A DNA stretch of 64,000 bases, taken from positions 1-64,000 of the forward strand of contig JAHNUO010000047.1 in NCBI GenBank assembly GCA_019787685.1, given 5' to 3'. Both the position numbers and the translations under genes were made by a program. This stretch comes from Chiua virens. Taxonomy: Eukaryota; Basidiomycota; Agaricomycetes; Boletales; Boletaceae. Below are positions 9,379-18,845 of the stretch, one piece after another (the first letter of the stretch is position 1; each line of letters begins with the position of its first letter). Under the pieces are notes generated by a model. It was not told the origin of the DNA. It was given only the letters and a program-made list of their open reading frames with translations, and searched no databases.

Positions 9379-10069
9379 TTGATCATCTCTTCCATCCAAC
9401 CACTGATATGGCCTTCAACAGGTCTCGACTCATTGTTCTCTGATGCATTGCCCACGAATACTGAGAACATGGTTAACAGCCTCGTCAATAACTTACTTCA
9501 TGACTTTCCCAAGGATCACACTGTGACACAGCCGGTCAATGATGTGACACTCAATGGCTTGTTCAACGATGTACTGAAGTGCCTGTTGGCGAAACCATAC
9601 CTAGCAACGTACCACCTGCAGCGCCAGAGCCCGAAAGTGATGTGAGTTCAGTTACAAGACTCTCTGGACACCGTGATCACATTCATCTGTGATCAAGGAA
9701 GTGAGTTTTAAATTCATATTTTGAGATTAATGCTAAATATACTATTACTAAACAGTACCTTTTCTACGCATTCTCAAAGCGACAAGCTACAACTGGACGG
9801 ATCTTTTGGGGCATCTTTCCGCCCTCACGTGGAAGTACATAGCCTTAGAATGCTTTCAACCATGCTTGACTGCATTTTGGCAGGGCGAAATCATGCGGTT
9901 GTACTGTGAGTATCAACAGAAAGGGAGAGAATTTGAAGAAGGTGAGCCCAACTAGACCATCAATCCATACAAAACTAATCTGACTGTCAACAGTCCCAGT
10001 CCAGTTAGAACTTCTTAAGAAAACCATTTCTGCAGTCATGCGACTCAATGACTCAAGATTCATGGACGG
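9379..10069 (+). pseudogene. Spliced gene of unknown function (three exons visible)
   Basis: Three plus-strand exons join in one frame. Exon 1 ends at 9700 with GTGAGT. A 55-nt intron ends ...AAACAG at 9755. Exon 2 is 9756-9905 (ends GTGAGT). An 88-nt intron ends ...CAACAG at 9993. Exon 3 runs from 9994 to about 10068. The joined product includes SLDTVITFICDQG, LRILKATSYNWTDLLGHLSA and PVQLELLKKTISAVM. Exon 1 contains an in-frame TGA at 9643-9645, so the gene is broken or that stop is recent. Another small exon may follow at about 10135-10168. No domain recognised; it could be a host gene or the second gene of an old DNA transposon. Confidence 0.45.
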
Positions 10070-10237
10070 TTAGCTACATTTGTAAGTACTTGCACATCAC
10101 ATGCTGACATCACTACTTGCTAATGCTTATCAGCTGACAGAGGATATGCCACACCATGTCCAAACCAGGTTGACCCTTGCTGCCAAGTAAGGATTTGCAT
10201 GGGTATGGGTACAGTGGGTCCATAGCAAGGTGAGGGT

Positions 10238-10256
10238 GATGATGATGATGATGATG
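10238..10256 (+). repeat. (GAT)n microsatellite
   Basis: Six consecutive GAT units. Confidence 0.9.
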
Positions 10257-10360
10257 GCTTACCATGAGTGAGTGAGGTTTAGCTAAGTTAGGATAAGGTA
10301 TAAGATAGCAGAGTGAGTATAGATATGATGTTTAGAACAAGGTTTAGTCTATAGTTTAGG

Positions 10361-10500
10361 CTTGGTACTACTAAACCCATGGGTACGGTTTTTGATACCC
10401 ACAGGAAAACCCATACCCATGCTGTGGGTATGGGTTTTTGGTGGGTATGGGTATGGGTATGAGCTCTGATACCCATGGGTATCCCCATGCAGAACCCATT
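10361..10500. repeat. CCCATA/TATGGG-rich inverted-repeat cluster
   Basis: Contains a perfect 14-bp inverted repeat: AAAACCCATACCCA at 10406-10419, a TGCTG loop, and its complement at 10425-10438. More GGGTAT and ATACCC units on both sides give further pairings. Related copies lie near 10196 and 11168. The unit resembles telomere-like repeats only superficially. Confidence 0.7.
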
Positions 10501-10551
10501 CCAGACCACCAGTAGTGCAGCAAACTTAGACTGGGCTTGCTCTTCAGTCAA

Positions 10552-10858
10552 ATGGAAGGAAGAAACCCATGGATTCCCTCTGTTCCATGTGTATTAATTG
10601 TACCCGGATTCCATTGAGGAACAGGTAAGTGTACTCAGGGATTGATGTGTCTCTCGGTTCGCATCATCTATCACACAGGTGTTCTATTTTGAAAGTATGA
10701 CTCCAGAAATGTTTCTCAGTTGGGATTTGAAGCCAGAGAACCACAAGGAATTTTTCAGCATTTTCACTGAAGTTACGGGCCCCGATGGTTTGTCATACTT
10801 ACAGCCGCTACAACACCCAGACATGGACCACCTCATTTTCTCCTGCAGTGTTGTAAGT
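10552..10858 (+). pseudogene. Putative two-exon remnant
   Basis: A possible exon ends near 10626 (donor GTAAGT). A 54-nt intron ends CACACAG at about 10678. The next exon (10679-10853) reads VFYFESMTPEMFLSWDLK ... HPDMDHLIFSCSV and ends in GTAAGT. The first exon has an in-frame stop. No family recognised. It may belong with the gene at 9379-10069, 500 bases upstream on the same strand. Confidence 0.35.
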
Positions 10859-11345
10859 ACAACATCCTACATCTTGCAACGTTCAGACTTCAATGATGGA
10901 ATGCCACTAGTGCTGTCATAGTGATTATGCTTTACCATGTGTATGATATCAACTGTAACATCCCTATCTACCTGAAGCTCGTCAAGCATATGAGTGTAGC
11001 TCAAGCCAGTATCCCTTTTAGGTGCATAAGTCCAACCTTTTGACTCTAAGTAGTTCAAGTAGTACATGAAAAACAAGCTATAATAAATAATACAGGACAT
11101 TACAGACGGCTGGTGATCCGAGACTGATCATCTTGGTTTTTGAGTGTACAATGATGGCCCGTAGGGACCTGCATGGGTATATCTATGGGAGCTTTCCATT
11201 TGAAAAATTGTGCTGAGGATGAGGATGTCTGTGGCCATGGTTATGACAATAACGACAACAGTGACAACAGCATGCCATGGTGCTGCCACCATCAGTAACA
11301 CAATGTCACTGTGACCGTGCGACCACCACCAGCAATGGAGTGATA

Positions 11346-12035
11346 CCATGCTGTGATGGCACCAGGGATGTAACAACGTCAAGGGCAATGGCAATGCGAC
11401 AGCATGCCACTACCGTCATCAATGCTGATAATGCCCCCATCACCACATCCATGATGCTATGCTGCAATGGCACCAGGGATGCGACAATGTCAAGGGCAAT
11501 GGCAATGTGACCCATCATCAACACTGACAATGCCCACCACCACATCCATGATGCCGCGCTACAATGGCATCAGGAATACAACAATGTTGAGGGCAATGGC
11601 AATGTGACAGCATGCCACCACTGACATCGACACTGATGATGCCCCCATCACTAGACATTTGACAATGTGCTACAATGGCACAGGGGATGCGACAATGTCG
11701 AGGGCAATGGCAATGCAACAGCATGCCATCACCGACATTGATACTAACAATTCCCACACATCTCCCTCAACGTGCTACGATGACAGCAAAAGGGGATGGC
11801 CATTGTGGCCACAATGGTGAGGATGAGGATGAGGCAAAGGCACACTGCCAACATGACAACGACGACAGTGGTGATACAACTGTATGCCACCACCCACACA
11901 TCTCCCTCAATGTACTACTACGATAACGGCAAAAGGGGACAGCCATTGTGGTCACAATGACAAGGACAAGGACAAGGCAAAGGTACACTGTCAACACAAC
12001 AATGACAATGACAATGGTGATGTAACTGTAGGTTG
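11346..12035. repeat. Compound minisatellite (units of about 112 and 139 bp)
   Basis: Four diverged copies of a unit beginning ACAA(C/T)GTCAAGGGCAATGG start near 11372, 11484, 11580 and 11692 (spacing 112, 96, 112). They are followed by two copies of a different unit starting at CCCACACATCTCCCTCAA (about 11755 and 11894, spacing about 139). Short open frames on both strands here are products of the repeat and not genes. Confidence 0.8.
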
Positions 12036-13216
12036 AACATGCACTGGGGTTGTACCACCATGGCTATGCAGCCACTGGCTCTGATGGTTGTATTCACTCT
12101 TTCTGTGCACATTTTAATACATTCTATCTGGTGGCTACATTATATGGTCAAACAGTCCCGTGTGCATGATTGCAACAGTCAGCTTTTTGGTGTGACTTAA
12201 ACAGCTTTTTAATAAACTTTTTTTTACTTTAAAAAGTGTTGGGTGTCTTTGGATGAGTTAGAGATGTGTTTGAAAAAGTTATGTGCTTTTCCTACTTTTG
12301 TCTTTTTTCACTTGTATGAGTAAGAAAAGCACATGTATATTTTGCTGATGCTGCCTGACCTGCCAGTGTCTGCTGTTGAAACATAACAAAATGTGTGCTG
12401 ATTATGATACAGCATTTTTGCCAGTGAATGTAATGTATCACATTGTTAAAGATCCTTTCTTCCTGAGTTTCCTAGTTGTCAGACTTGCATTACTTGGGCA
12501 CACTATGCAACTCTGATGGGTCTGTAACATAATCCAATATATAGCCAGACAATCTGGATATTGAGCAGTTGACAAGTAGTTAATTCTTCTATTGTTAGAC
12601 TTGCACTCTTTGGACATACCATGCAACTCTGATGTATGAGATACAGTTAAATATATGATGAGGCAATTTGGCTAATAGTGGCTATCAGAATGTGAGCAGT
12701 TGGCAAGCAGTTGATCCTTATGTCACTTGGGCATCCTGTGGGATTCTGATGAGTGTGCTATAGCCAAGTACATGATTGGATAGTACAACTCTCAGAATGG
12801 CAAGTGGCTAGTTGTGGTTTTGTTAAACTTGTGTTGTATAATCCAGCTATCTAATTCTGATATATGAAATATAGCCACTGATCATAATACAACATGCTTG
12901 CCAGTGATTACTTGTCATGGACACAGATTAAACAGAATGATTGCAAGGTGATCTTAATAACATCATTCTTACATTGACCATATCATTGAATTTAATGGGT
13001 AACAAGGCTTTATCATTATACTTCATATTTATATTAAATTGTCATTAATGTCTGGGAATATCTTCTCAACACCATTTTCCTGATGTCATTTATTGGTTTT
13101 CACCACCAAGTTCTGCAAAGGTATGGCCTGATGCATGGATGGTGGATGTTTCCATTTGAACAGATAATTGGCATGTTGCAGAAGAGCAACATGAACTACA
13201 AAATCGGTAGATAAAC
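12036..13216. repeat. Non-coding stretch with a diverged ~115-125 bp tandem repeat
   Basis: Between about 12480 and 12870, blocks with the pattern ACTTG..TT.GG.CA followed by ATTCTGAT or ACTCTGAT recur four times, starting near 12483, 12597, 12720 and 12829. Their flanks also match weakly. The rest is A/T-rich sequence without a gene. Confidence 0.5.
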
Positions 13217-13887
13217 ATGACCAGAAGGAAGATCAATAAAAATCACAGGAATGAAGGTGAAATGGAGAAAACCACACTTCTTACTTTCTGCACAGGAGCA
13301 AAAGTAAGAGTCCTCCTTCAAGAGAAGGATTCTGCAAGCATTATTGAACACACAAGGCCCATACTACAAGCGTCCAGATAGACACAAGGAGAGACTTCAT
13401 TTGATGCAGATCTCAGTCTTCTGTGTGGAATATTGACAGTGGGAAATGTACCAAGCATGCATGATGACCAACACACTAGTGAAGAAACCCCAACACCTGA
13501 CTATATCATCAACGCACTCCGTGTGAGAGGAATCAATGCTCAGAATAGCAAGATTGAAACATACATATACTACTGTTTATGTGGTATTCAATATGCCACA
13601 CACAAGGTATCCAAAACCGATTGTACCATCTTTTTCAATGATAGACCAGTGTCCATCCCAGGGAGAATTGAGCACATCTTTGGAATCTCATCAGCGGGTG
13701 GAAAGGAGTACTTCTTGACAGTTCACCAACACTTACCAAATCCAAATGCCGTGCAGAATCCCTTCCAAGAATACAGAGATTTCAGAGCCAGTCTGTGGAG
13801 GGACACGTATGCAACTGATCTGGATATTGTTCCCTTGAAACAGGGAAAAGTTTGCCACAGAATAAGCATGCTGTGGATTACTGGAAT
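13217..13887 (+). pseudogene. Unknown ORF interrupted by gypsy-1
   Basis: From an ATG at 13217 one frame runs about 224 codons to the insertion point, broken only by a TAG at 13379-13381. Visible text: LLTFCTGAKVRVLLQEKD, KTDCTIFFNDRP, EYFLTVHQHLP, NPFQEYRDFRASLW. If the LTR element and one copy of the GGAAT duplication are removed, the frame continues (GILAMKALNR) at 18841-18868 to a GTGAGT donor, so the retroelement landed inside an exon. The style resembles C-terminal accessory proteins of basidiomycete DNA transposons, but I cannot name a domain. Confidence 0.5.
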
Positions 13888-14313
13888 TGTTACGATATCA
13901 ACTTTCCATCCCTTATCGGATCATACTTTCAATCTACTCTAAAAGATAATGCCTCATGTCAAGGCTGTCCAAAGGATCATATCCTATTGGCTGCCACATT
14001 ATCACACACATATGCTTCTATCTATTCATTTCCCTTATCACTGACTCATCACAGCAGTGCAAGGCTATGCTCTTATCTATGACTCATATATATTCACACC
14101 TCATCATCCAATAGGATACAGTATGCTTATCTACGTAGTTCATACTCAGATTAGAACTCTGATATCCATGTAGTATATAAACCCCATGAATCAAAGCCAG
14201 AGAACTCTAACAAAGTTCTCTTGGAGTTTTTACCTCTTTACTGGACTGAACCCCCTCTTCACTACACCACTACAACTTTAACAATCTACATAGGTTGTTC
14301 TAGGTTGTTTCAT
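13888..14313 (+). repeat. gypsy-1 5' LTR
   Basis: Starts TGTTACGATATC and ends GGTTGTTTCA. A TATA box (GTAGTATATAAACC, about 14170-14183) lies upstream of GAACTCTAACAAAGTTC. Downstream, TTAGAACTTTGTTGTTATC is shared with gypsy-2 and is the likely primer-binding region. Confidence 0.92.
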
Positions 14314-14518
14314 TAGAACTTTGTTGTTATCTTCAACGTTGAACACTACTGTCAAGTTCCTTCAACCTCATTGTAGCCCCTCTGACAAACTATACAAGCA
14401 GCACCCAAGTATGTAAGTCGCAAACTTTGAACAGTCATAGGAATGTCTAGCTACCAATAAGCTGATTCACAACTCAAGGTCTAGTGAACACAGAAGCAGA
14501 CAGTGTACCCTTGGGTAG

Positions 14519-15085
14519 CTGATTGTACTCTTAACTGAGACCACTCTCCCAGTGCTCACATTACCCCTATCCATTGTTGCAGCAGCCCAGGAGGCTTTCC
14601 CTGGTCTTGAAGAAGAACCTTATGTTCTTGACACAGCATATCTAGTGGAAGTCGTAGGTCTTGAGGACCTTGATCCCAAAGACCATACAGACACTGAGAT
14701 CTTTAATGCTCTACTAGGGCATTTCATAGGTGACTTTAGCACCTTATCCAACTACTCCAGTCAGAGAGACTCAACCTGGTCTGACAGCCTGGAATTACGG
14801 TATCCAACTGAGGAACCAGAGGTCAAGTGTGAATACTTTCCTGCTCCTATTCCCAAATGAGAACCATTAGAGGAAAGTTTAGGAGACCCAAATGATTGGC
14901 TCCCACCCAGAGAGATAGAAAGAATAGCCAATAGAATGGCTGTACAACAGAGAAGGATCTTGAGATGTCACAGGGAAAACTTAGTACCTACACACATTCG
15001 ACCTTACTCACAGTATGATAATTTCAAGTTCCCATACCTTAAGCCTCGGAATACCCTCAGAACCCCTAGGAGATACCTACAGTAG
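14519..15085 (+). pseudogene. gypsy-1 ORF A: conserved extra ORF upstream of gag
   Basis: Open from a stop at 14516-14518 to the stop at 15083-15085, except for a TGA after PAPIPK (14858-14860). No ATG is visible near its start, so it may use splicing or an upstream start. It is homologous to 25367-25939 of gypsy-2: both have SDSLxLRYPxEEPExK, a GDPNDxxPP block, R-x-H/A-rich basic stretches, IRPYSQY and RNxLRxP near the end. Acidic N-terminal half, basic C-terminal half, about 180 residues. No known retroelement domain is recognised; gag proper lies further downstream. The stop codon is immediately followed by the ATG of ORF B. Confidence 0.7.
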
Positions 15086-15349
15086 ATGCTTGCTTATTTC
15101 ATCTTCACAGCAATCTTCATCATCATCCTTATCATTCTCTTCATACTTTACCAAATCTCTCGAAACCTCATCGACTACCAGAGATCTCTGAACTTCAGGA
15201 TTCAAGTAAACCGATACATAATTAACTTCTCCCTCTACGCTCCCTATGAGGAACAAGAAGTTAACTACCACCCAGCACCAGTCCTTGACAACGCCTGGGG
15301 CACTCCAGTAAACATAGCTGATTGGGAAGACAACCAATCCAACAACTAA
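15086..15349 (+). CDS. gypsy-1 ORF B: small protein with one N-terminal membrane segment
   Basis: ATG at 15086 directly follows the ORF A stop (TAG|ATG). 87 residues, fully open. Residues about 3-24 (AYFIFTAIFIIILIILFILY) form a strong hydrophobic segment, followed by a soluble tail with FSLYAPYEEQEVN and NAWGTPVNIADWED. The homologue in gypsy-2 (25111-25356) keeps the segment and the tail pattern (FGLFSPYKEY, NNWGAPEPQVEGW). Gag starts 6 bases after its stop. I know of no established gypsy gene of this type upstream of gag; an envelope-like or membrane-anchoring role is speculation. Translation would need re-initiation or splicing. Confidence 0.65.
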   Translation: MLAYFIFTAIFIIILIILFILYQISRNLIDYQRSLNFRIQVNRYIINFSLYAPYEEQEVNYHPAPVLDNAWGTPVNIADWEDNQSNN

Positions 15350-15355
15350 ACAAGT

Positions 15356-16272
15356 ATGGATTACCAAACCGCCTTGGGCATAATCAATGACCCTTCACAA
15401 TCAAATGGTGATCAGATTGCAGCATCCTTTGCCATAATAAACCAACAAGTGACCATGATCGCAAACCTTCAGGGACAAATAAATAACCTCCCACCTATGC
15501 CACAAGCACAGGCTGCTTCTTCCTCTAAAGTAGAAATATTCACAGACCCTGGCTCTTACGATGGAGACATGTCCCGATTCAAAGAATGGTGGGCCAAAAT
15601 TAAAGGATAGCTGGAAGTAAACAACACCACCATTCCCCCCAATTCACACAGGGCAGTACAAGCAGTACTCTCACGCCTAAAAGGAAAAAGGGCTGCATAA
15701 TTTGCTAAAACATGCTTAGCTAAAGGCACATCGCTCACTTGGGCAACACTAGTTCAGGACATAGAAGGCATGTTCAGACAAAACAACAAAGTTAATTGGG
15801 CTCAATCCTAATTAGAAAATCTCAAACAAGGAATGATGAGAGTGGAAGACTATATTGTCCAATGGGAGGCTCTTTGGCTACAAGCCACAATAGATCCTAC
15901 CCATGCAATAAGACTCCTTGAGGCAAACACTGCCCACTCCATCATATATCAAATCTTCTGTGATGGGCACAGAGTTGACCCATTCCACCCAATATACACA
16001 GACCCCACAAGGCCCAATTATGAAAAGGACGACAACCATGCGGTAATCACATACCTTTCCTGGATATGGAATGCTGGAAATGCCATGGAAGCACTAAATT
16101 TTGTGCAATATGACCGTTGGAAAAAGCAAGATCCCAATGCCATGGACATTGGCACAGCCACTTACGAAAAGGACGAAGATGGCTGGTTCACAGGAAAAGA
16201 AGTTTGAGCATTTGGAAATAAGAATTCCAACAAATGCTTCAACTGCAACAGTGCTGGTCACAGAACCAATGA
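15356..16272 (+). pseudogene. gypsy-1 gag, broken by stops and fused to RNase H
   Basis: ATG at 15356. The frame encodes a retrotransposon gag: EIFTDPGSYDGDMSRFKEWW, then QDIEGMFRQNNKVNW, MMRVEDYIVQWEALW, and a CCHC knuckle CFNCNSAGHRTNEC at about 16227-16270. In-frame stops occur near 15608, 15700 and 15811, and TGA at 16205-16207. All blocks align with gypsy-2 gag. Directly after the knuckle the sequence jumps into RNase H (DQNTKYHLEC), so protease and RT are deleted. Confidence 0.88.
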
Positions 16273-16491
16273 ATGCATGATCAGAACACCAAATATCACT
16301 TAGAATGCAACTCATCAGATTTTGCAATGGGAGCAGTTCTATCTCTAGAAAAAGAAGGACTTTGGCACCCTGTCGCTTATAACAGCCACTCTATGACACC
16401 AGAAGAACAAAATTACACTATAGTCAATAAAGAAATGCTTTCAGTGATCTGCTCACTAGAACTATGGTGCCATTATCTTGAGGGTGCAAAA
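16273..16491 (+). pseudogene. gypsy-1 RNase H, N-terminal part
   Basis: DQNTKYHLEC, NSSDFAMGAVLS, WHPVAYNSHSMTPEEQNY and VNKEMLSVI correspond to the RT-linked RNase H (RT_RNaseH_2) of gypsy elements and align with gypsy-2 (DQNAKYCLEC, DSSDFATEAVLS). The reading frame is interrupted after LEGAK by a nested solo LTR and resumes at 16641. Confidence 0.88.
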
Positions 16492-16635
16492 TGTTACAAT
16501 CATGTTTCACTCATTATCTTTTTGCCTTCCTACTCAAGCTCTATTCCACTACTCAAGATACTTCATTATCTATTACGGCATACTTTGCCTCATGTCAAGT
16601 TCCCTCATAGTCCACATTTGTTCTAGGTTGTTACA
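16492..16635 (+). repeat. Nested 144-bp solo LTR with CAAAA target duplication
   Basis: Begins TGTTACAATCATG, ends TTCTAGGTTGTTACA, and is flanked by CAAAA (16487-16491 and 16636-16640). The start resembles the gypsy-2 LTR start and the end matches the LTR fragment ending at 5354. It is much shorter than the 420-446 bp relatives, so it is an internally deleted solo LTR or a very short LTR family. Confidence 0.85.
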
Positions 16636-16640
16636 CAAAA

Positions 16641-18055
16641 CATGAATTTGAAATATAGAATGACCACCAGAACCTTACATGGTTTATGACACACCAAGAT
16701 CTTAACTGAAGACAAGCAAGATGGGCACAATATCTCTTGCACTTTAACTTCACTTGGCACCACAAGGCTAGAGTCACCATGGGAAAAGCAGATGCTTTAA
16801 GCAGAAGAGAAGACCACATGATCAGAATTGAAGATGATAACAAAGAAATCCTACTCATGGATCCATCTAAGATCCGCTCAGCCATCACTCTCCTATACAA
16901 CAGTGATCAATTTCTCAATGACATACAACATGAAACTATGAAACTATCACCTAATGCCATGAAACATCTCCTATCTATCGGATATACAGTCAAGGACGCC
17001 TTCCTTAGAAAGGGAGGTAAGATCTTCATTCTCAATGCTTTATGCACCAAATCCATCACCATGTTTCATGACACACCCGAAGCCAGACATCCCAGATATG
17101 ACAAAACTTTAGAACTTCTCTCATGAACCTATATCTGGCCTCAAATGAACAAAGAAGTCAAAACTTATGTCTCACATTGTGAAAGATGTGCTCATTTCAA
17201 GGGTTCTAATCAGAAAACAGCAGGACTCCTGCAACCTGTAGAAACTCCATCACTACCATTGGAAGATATCTGAGCAGATTTCATCACAGATCTCCCAATG
17301 TCACACTCCTATGATTCCATACTCACAGTCATGGATTAATTCTCCAAAGAAGTTGAATTCATCCCATGTCACAAAACATGTACATCCATGGAACTCACTA
17401 AATTATATCTCTCACACATATGGAAACATTACAGCCTCCCTAAAACCATCATATCAGATCGAGGACTGCAATTTGCTTCCCAACTTATGAAAGATATACA
17501 TATGCTCAGGGTTAAAAATCATACCCAAACTAAGTACTGCACATCACCCACAAATGGATGGACAATCGGAATGAATGAATCAAGAAGTACAACAGTATCT
17601 TTGCATGTTCTGTGCAGAGAAAGATAACACATGGGCCGACTGGCTACCTCTCACACAATTCTCATACAACAGCAAGAAACACACTGCCACTAAATTCTCC
17701 CTGTTCAAAATCACATGTTCCTACATCCCTAGGATGGGAATTATGCCACACTCTATGAAAAACCTGGCTGCTCAAAATTTCATCACGGACTTCTCAGAAG
17801 TTCTAGAGCAAACCAAATCTAATATAGATAAAGCTGTGGAACATATGAAAAACATTGCAGATAAATTGAGATCAGAACCTCCATCTTACTTCATTGGAGA
17901 TAAAGTTTGGCTCTCTACTGCAAACCTAAAAATAAAACAATATCCCAAATTCATAGACAAGTGGATTGGACCCTATGACATAATATCCATGCATGGTCCA
18001 AATGCTATAAAACTCCGACTCCCATGCACTATGTGAATACACCCAGTTGTAAATA
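16641..18055 (+). pseudogene. gypsy-1 RNase H end and integrase
   Basis: Resumes RNase H (FEI-stop-NDHQNLTWF, RRQARWAQYL region), then the integrase: the zinc-binding region with HDTPEARHP and CERCAHFKG, the core with ADFITDLP (first D), ISDRGLQFAS (second D) and the region of the catalytic Glu near 17560-17590, where a frame shift moves coding into the frame MNQEVQQYL. The GPY/F-like C-terminal segment KWIGPYDIIS follows. Stops near 16660, 17126 and 17271 and the frame shift make it inactive. Confidence 0.88.
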
Positions 18056-18405
18056 TTTCTCAGGTCAAACCTTATAAGGAACATCTTCCCGATCAACCGG
18101 TTCATAAACCGAGACCAATAGTAATTGGAAATGACCAAGGAGAAGAATTTGAAGCAGACTACATAGTTGATTCCCAAATGAAGGGACGCCACTTAGAATA
18201 TCTCATACACTGGAAAGGTCATGATGATGATGAAAGAACTTGGGAACCACTAAAGAATCTAAAGAATGCTCCAGATCTTATATCAGACTTCCACAAAACC
18301 GAATTCAACTCTATGTTCCGTACCTATGATGATAAAACCAAATCTGAAGATGAGGATAGTCTCCATTGTCTCAATTATGAAATAGATCATCCGGAGTCTG
18401 ATCAA
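18056..18405 (+). pseudogene. gypsy-1 chromodomain
   Basis: After integrase, a chromodomain is encoded: EADYIVDSQMKGRHLEYLIH, WKGHDDDERTWEP and an LKNAPDLISDFHK helix. This places the element among chromoviruses, whose chromodomain directs integration to marked chromatin. The upstream link carries a TGA near 18033. The following acidic tail runs into the polypurine tract. Confidence 0.88.
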
Positions 18406-18419
18406 CAGATGGGGGGTAG
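18406..18419 (+). other. gypsy-1 polypurine tract
   Basis: AGATGGGGGGTAG directly before the TGTTACG start of the 3' LTR. Confidence 0.8.
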
Positions 18420-18840
18420 TGTTACGATATCAACTTTCCATCCCTTATCGGATCATACTTTCAATCTATTCTAAAAGATAATGCCTCATGTCAAGGCTGT
18501 CCAAAGGATCATACCCTATTGGCTGCCACATTATCACACACATATGCTTCTATCTATTCATTTCCCTTATCACTGACTCATCACAGCAGTGCAAGGCTAT
18601 GCTCTTATCTATGACTCATATATATTCACACCTCATCATCCAATAGGATACAGTATGCTTATCTACGTAGTTCATACTCAGATTAGAACTCTGATATCCA
18701 TGTAGTATATAAACCCCATGAATCAAAGCCAGAGAACTCTAACAAAGTTCTCTTGGAGTTTTTACCTCTTTACTGGACTGAACCCCCTCTTCACTACACC
18801 ACTACAACTTTAACAGTCTAGGTTGTTCTAGGTTGTTTTA
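18420..18840 (+). repeat. gypsy-1 3' LTR
   Basis: Matches 13888-14313 nearly throughout. The terminal dinucleotide is TA instead of CA (end GGTTGTTTTA) and a few bases are deleted near the end. GGAAT follows. Confidence 0.92.
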
Positions 18841-18845
18841 GGAAT

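Larger units (their letters stand above)
13888..18840 (+). mobile_element. Ty3/gypsy chromovirus gypsy-1, internally deleted
   Basis: Flanked by a 5-bp target duplication GGAAT (13883-13887 and 18841-18845). It has a 5' LTR of 426 bp and a 3' LTR of 421 bp. Order: ORF A, ORF B, gag, an RNase H piece, a nested solo LTR, integrase, chromodomain, polypurine tract. Protease and nearly all RT are missing: gag is joined directly to RNase H near 16272. The LTRs are almost identical (about four substitutions and about 5 nt of indel), which implies recent insertion of an already defective copy. Confidence 0.95.

Noticed and set aside
10361..10500. Interstitial telomere
   Set aside because: Fungal telomeres are usually TTAGGG-type; the GGGTAT units are in both orientations and form hairpins.
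11128..12112. Six short ORFs on both strands
   Set aside because: They lie in the 112/139-bp minisatellite and are open on both strands as a result of the repeat.
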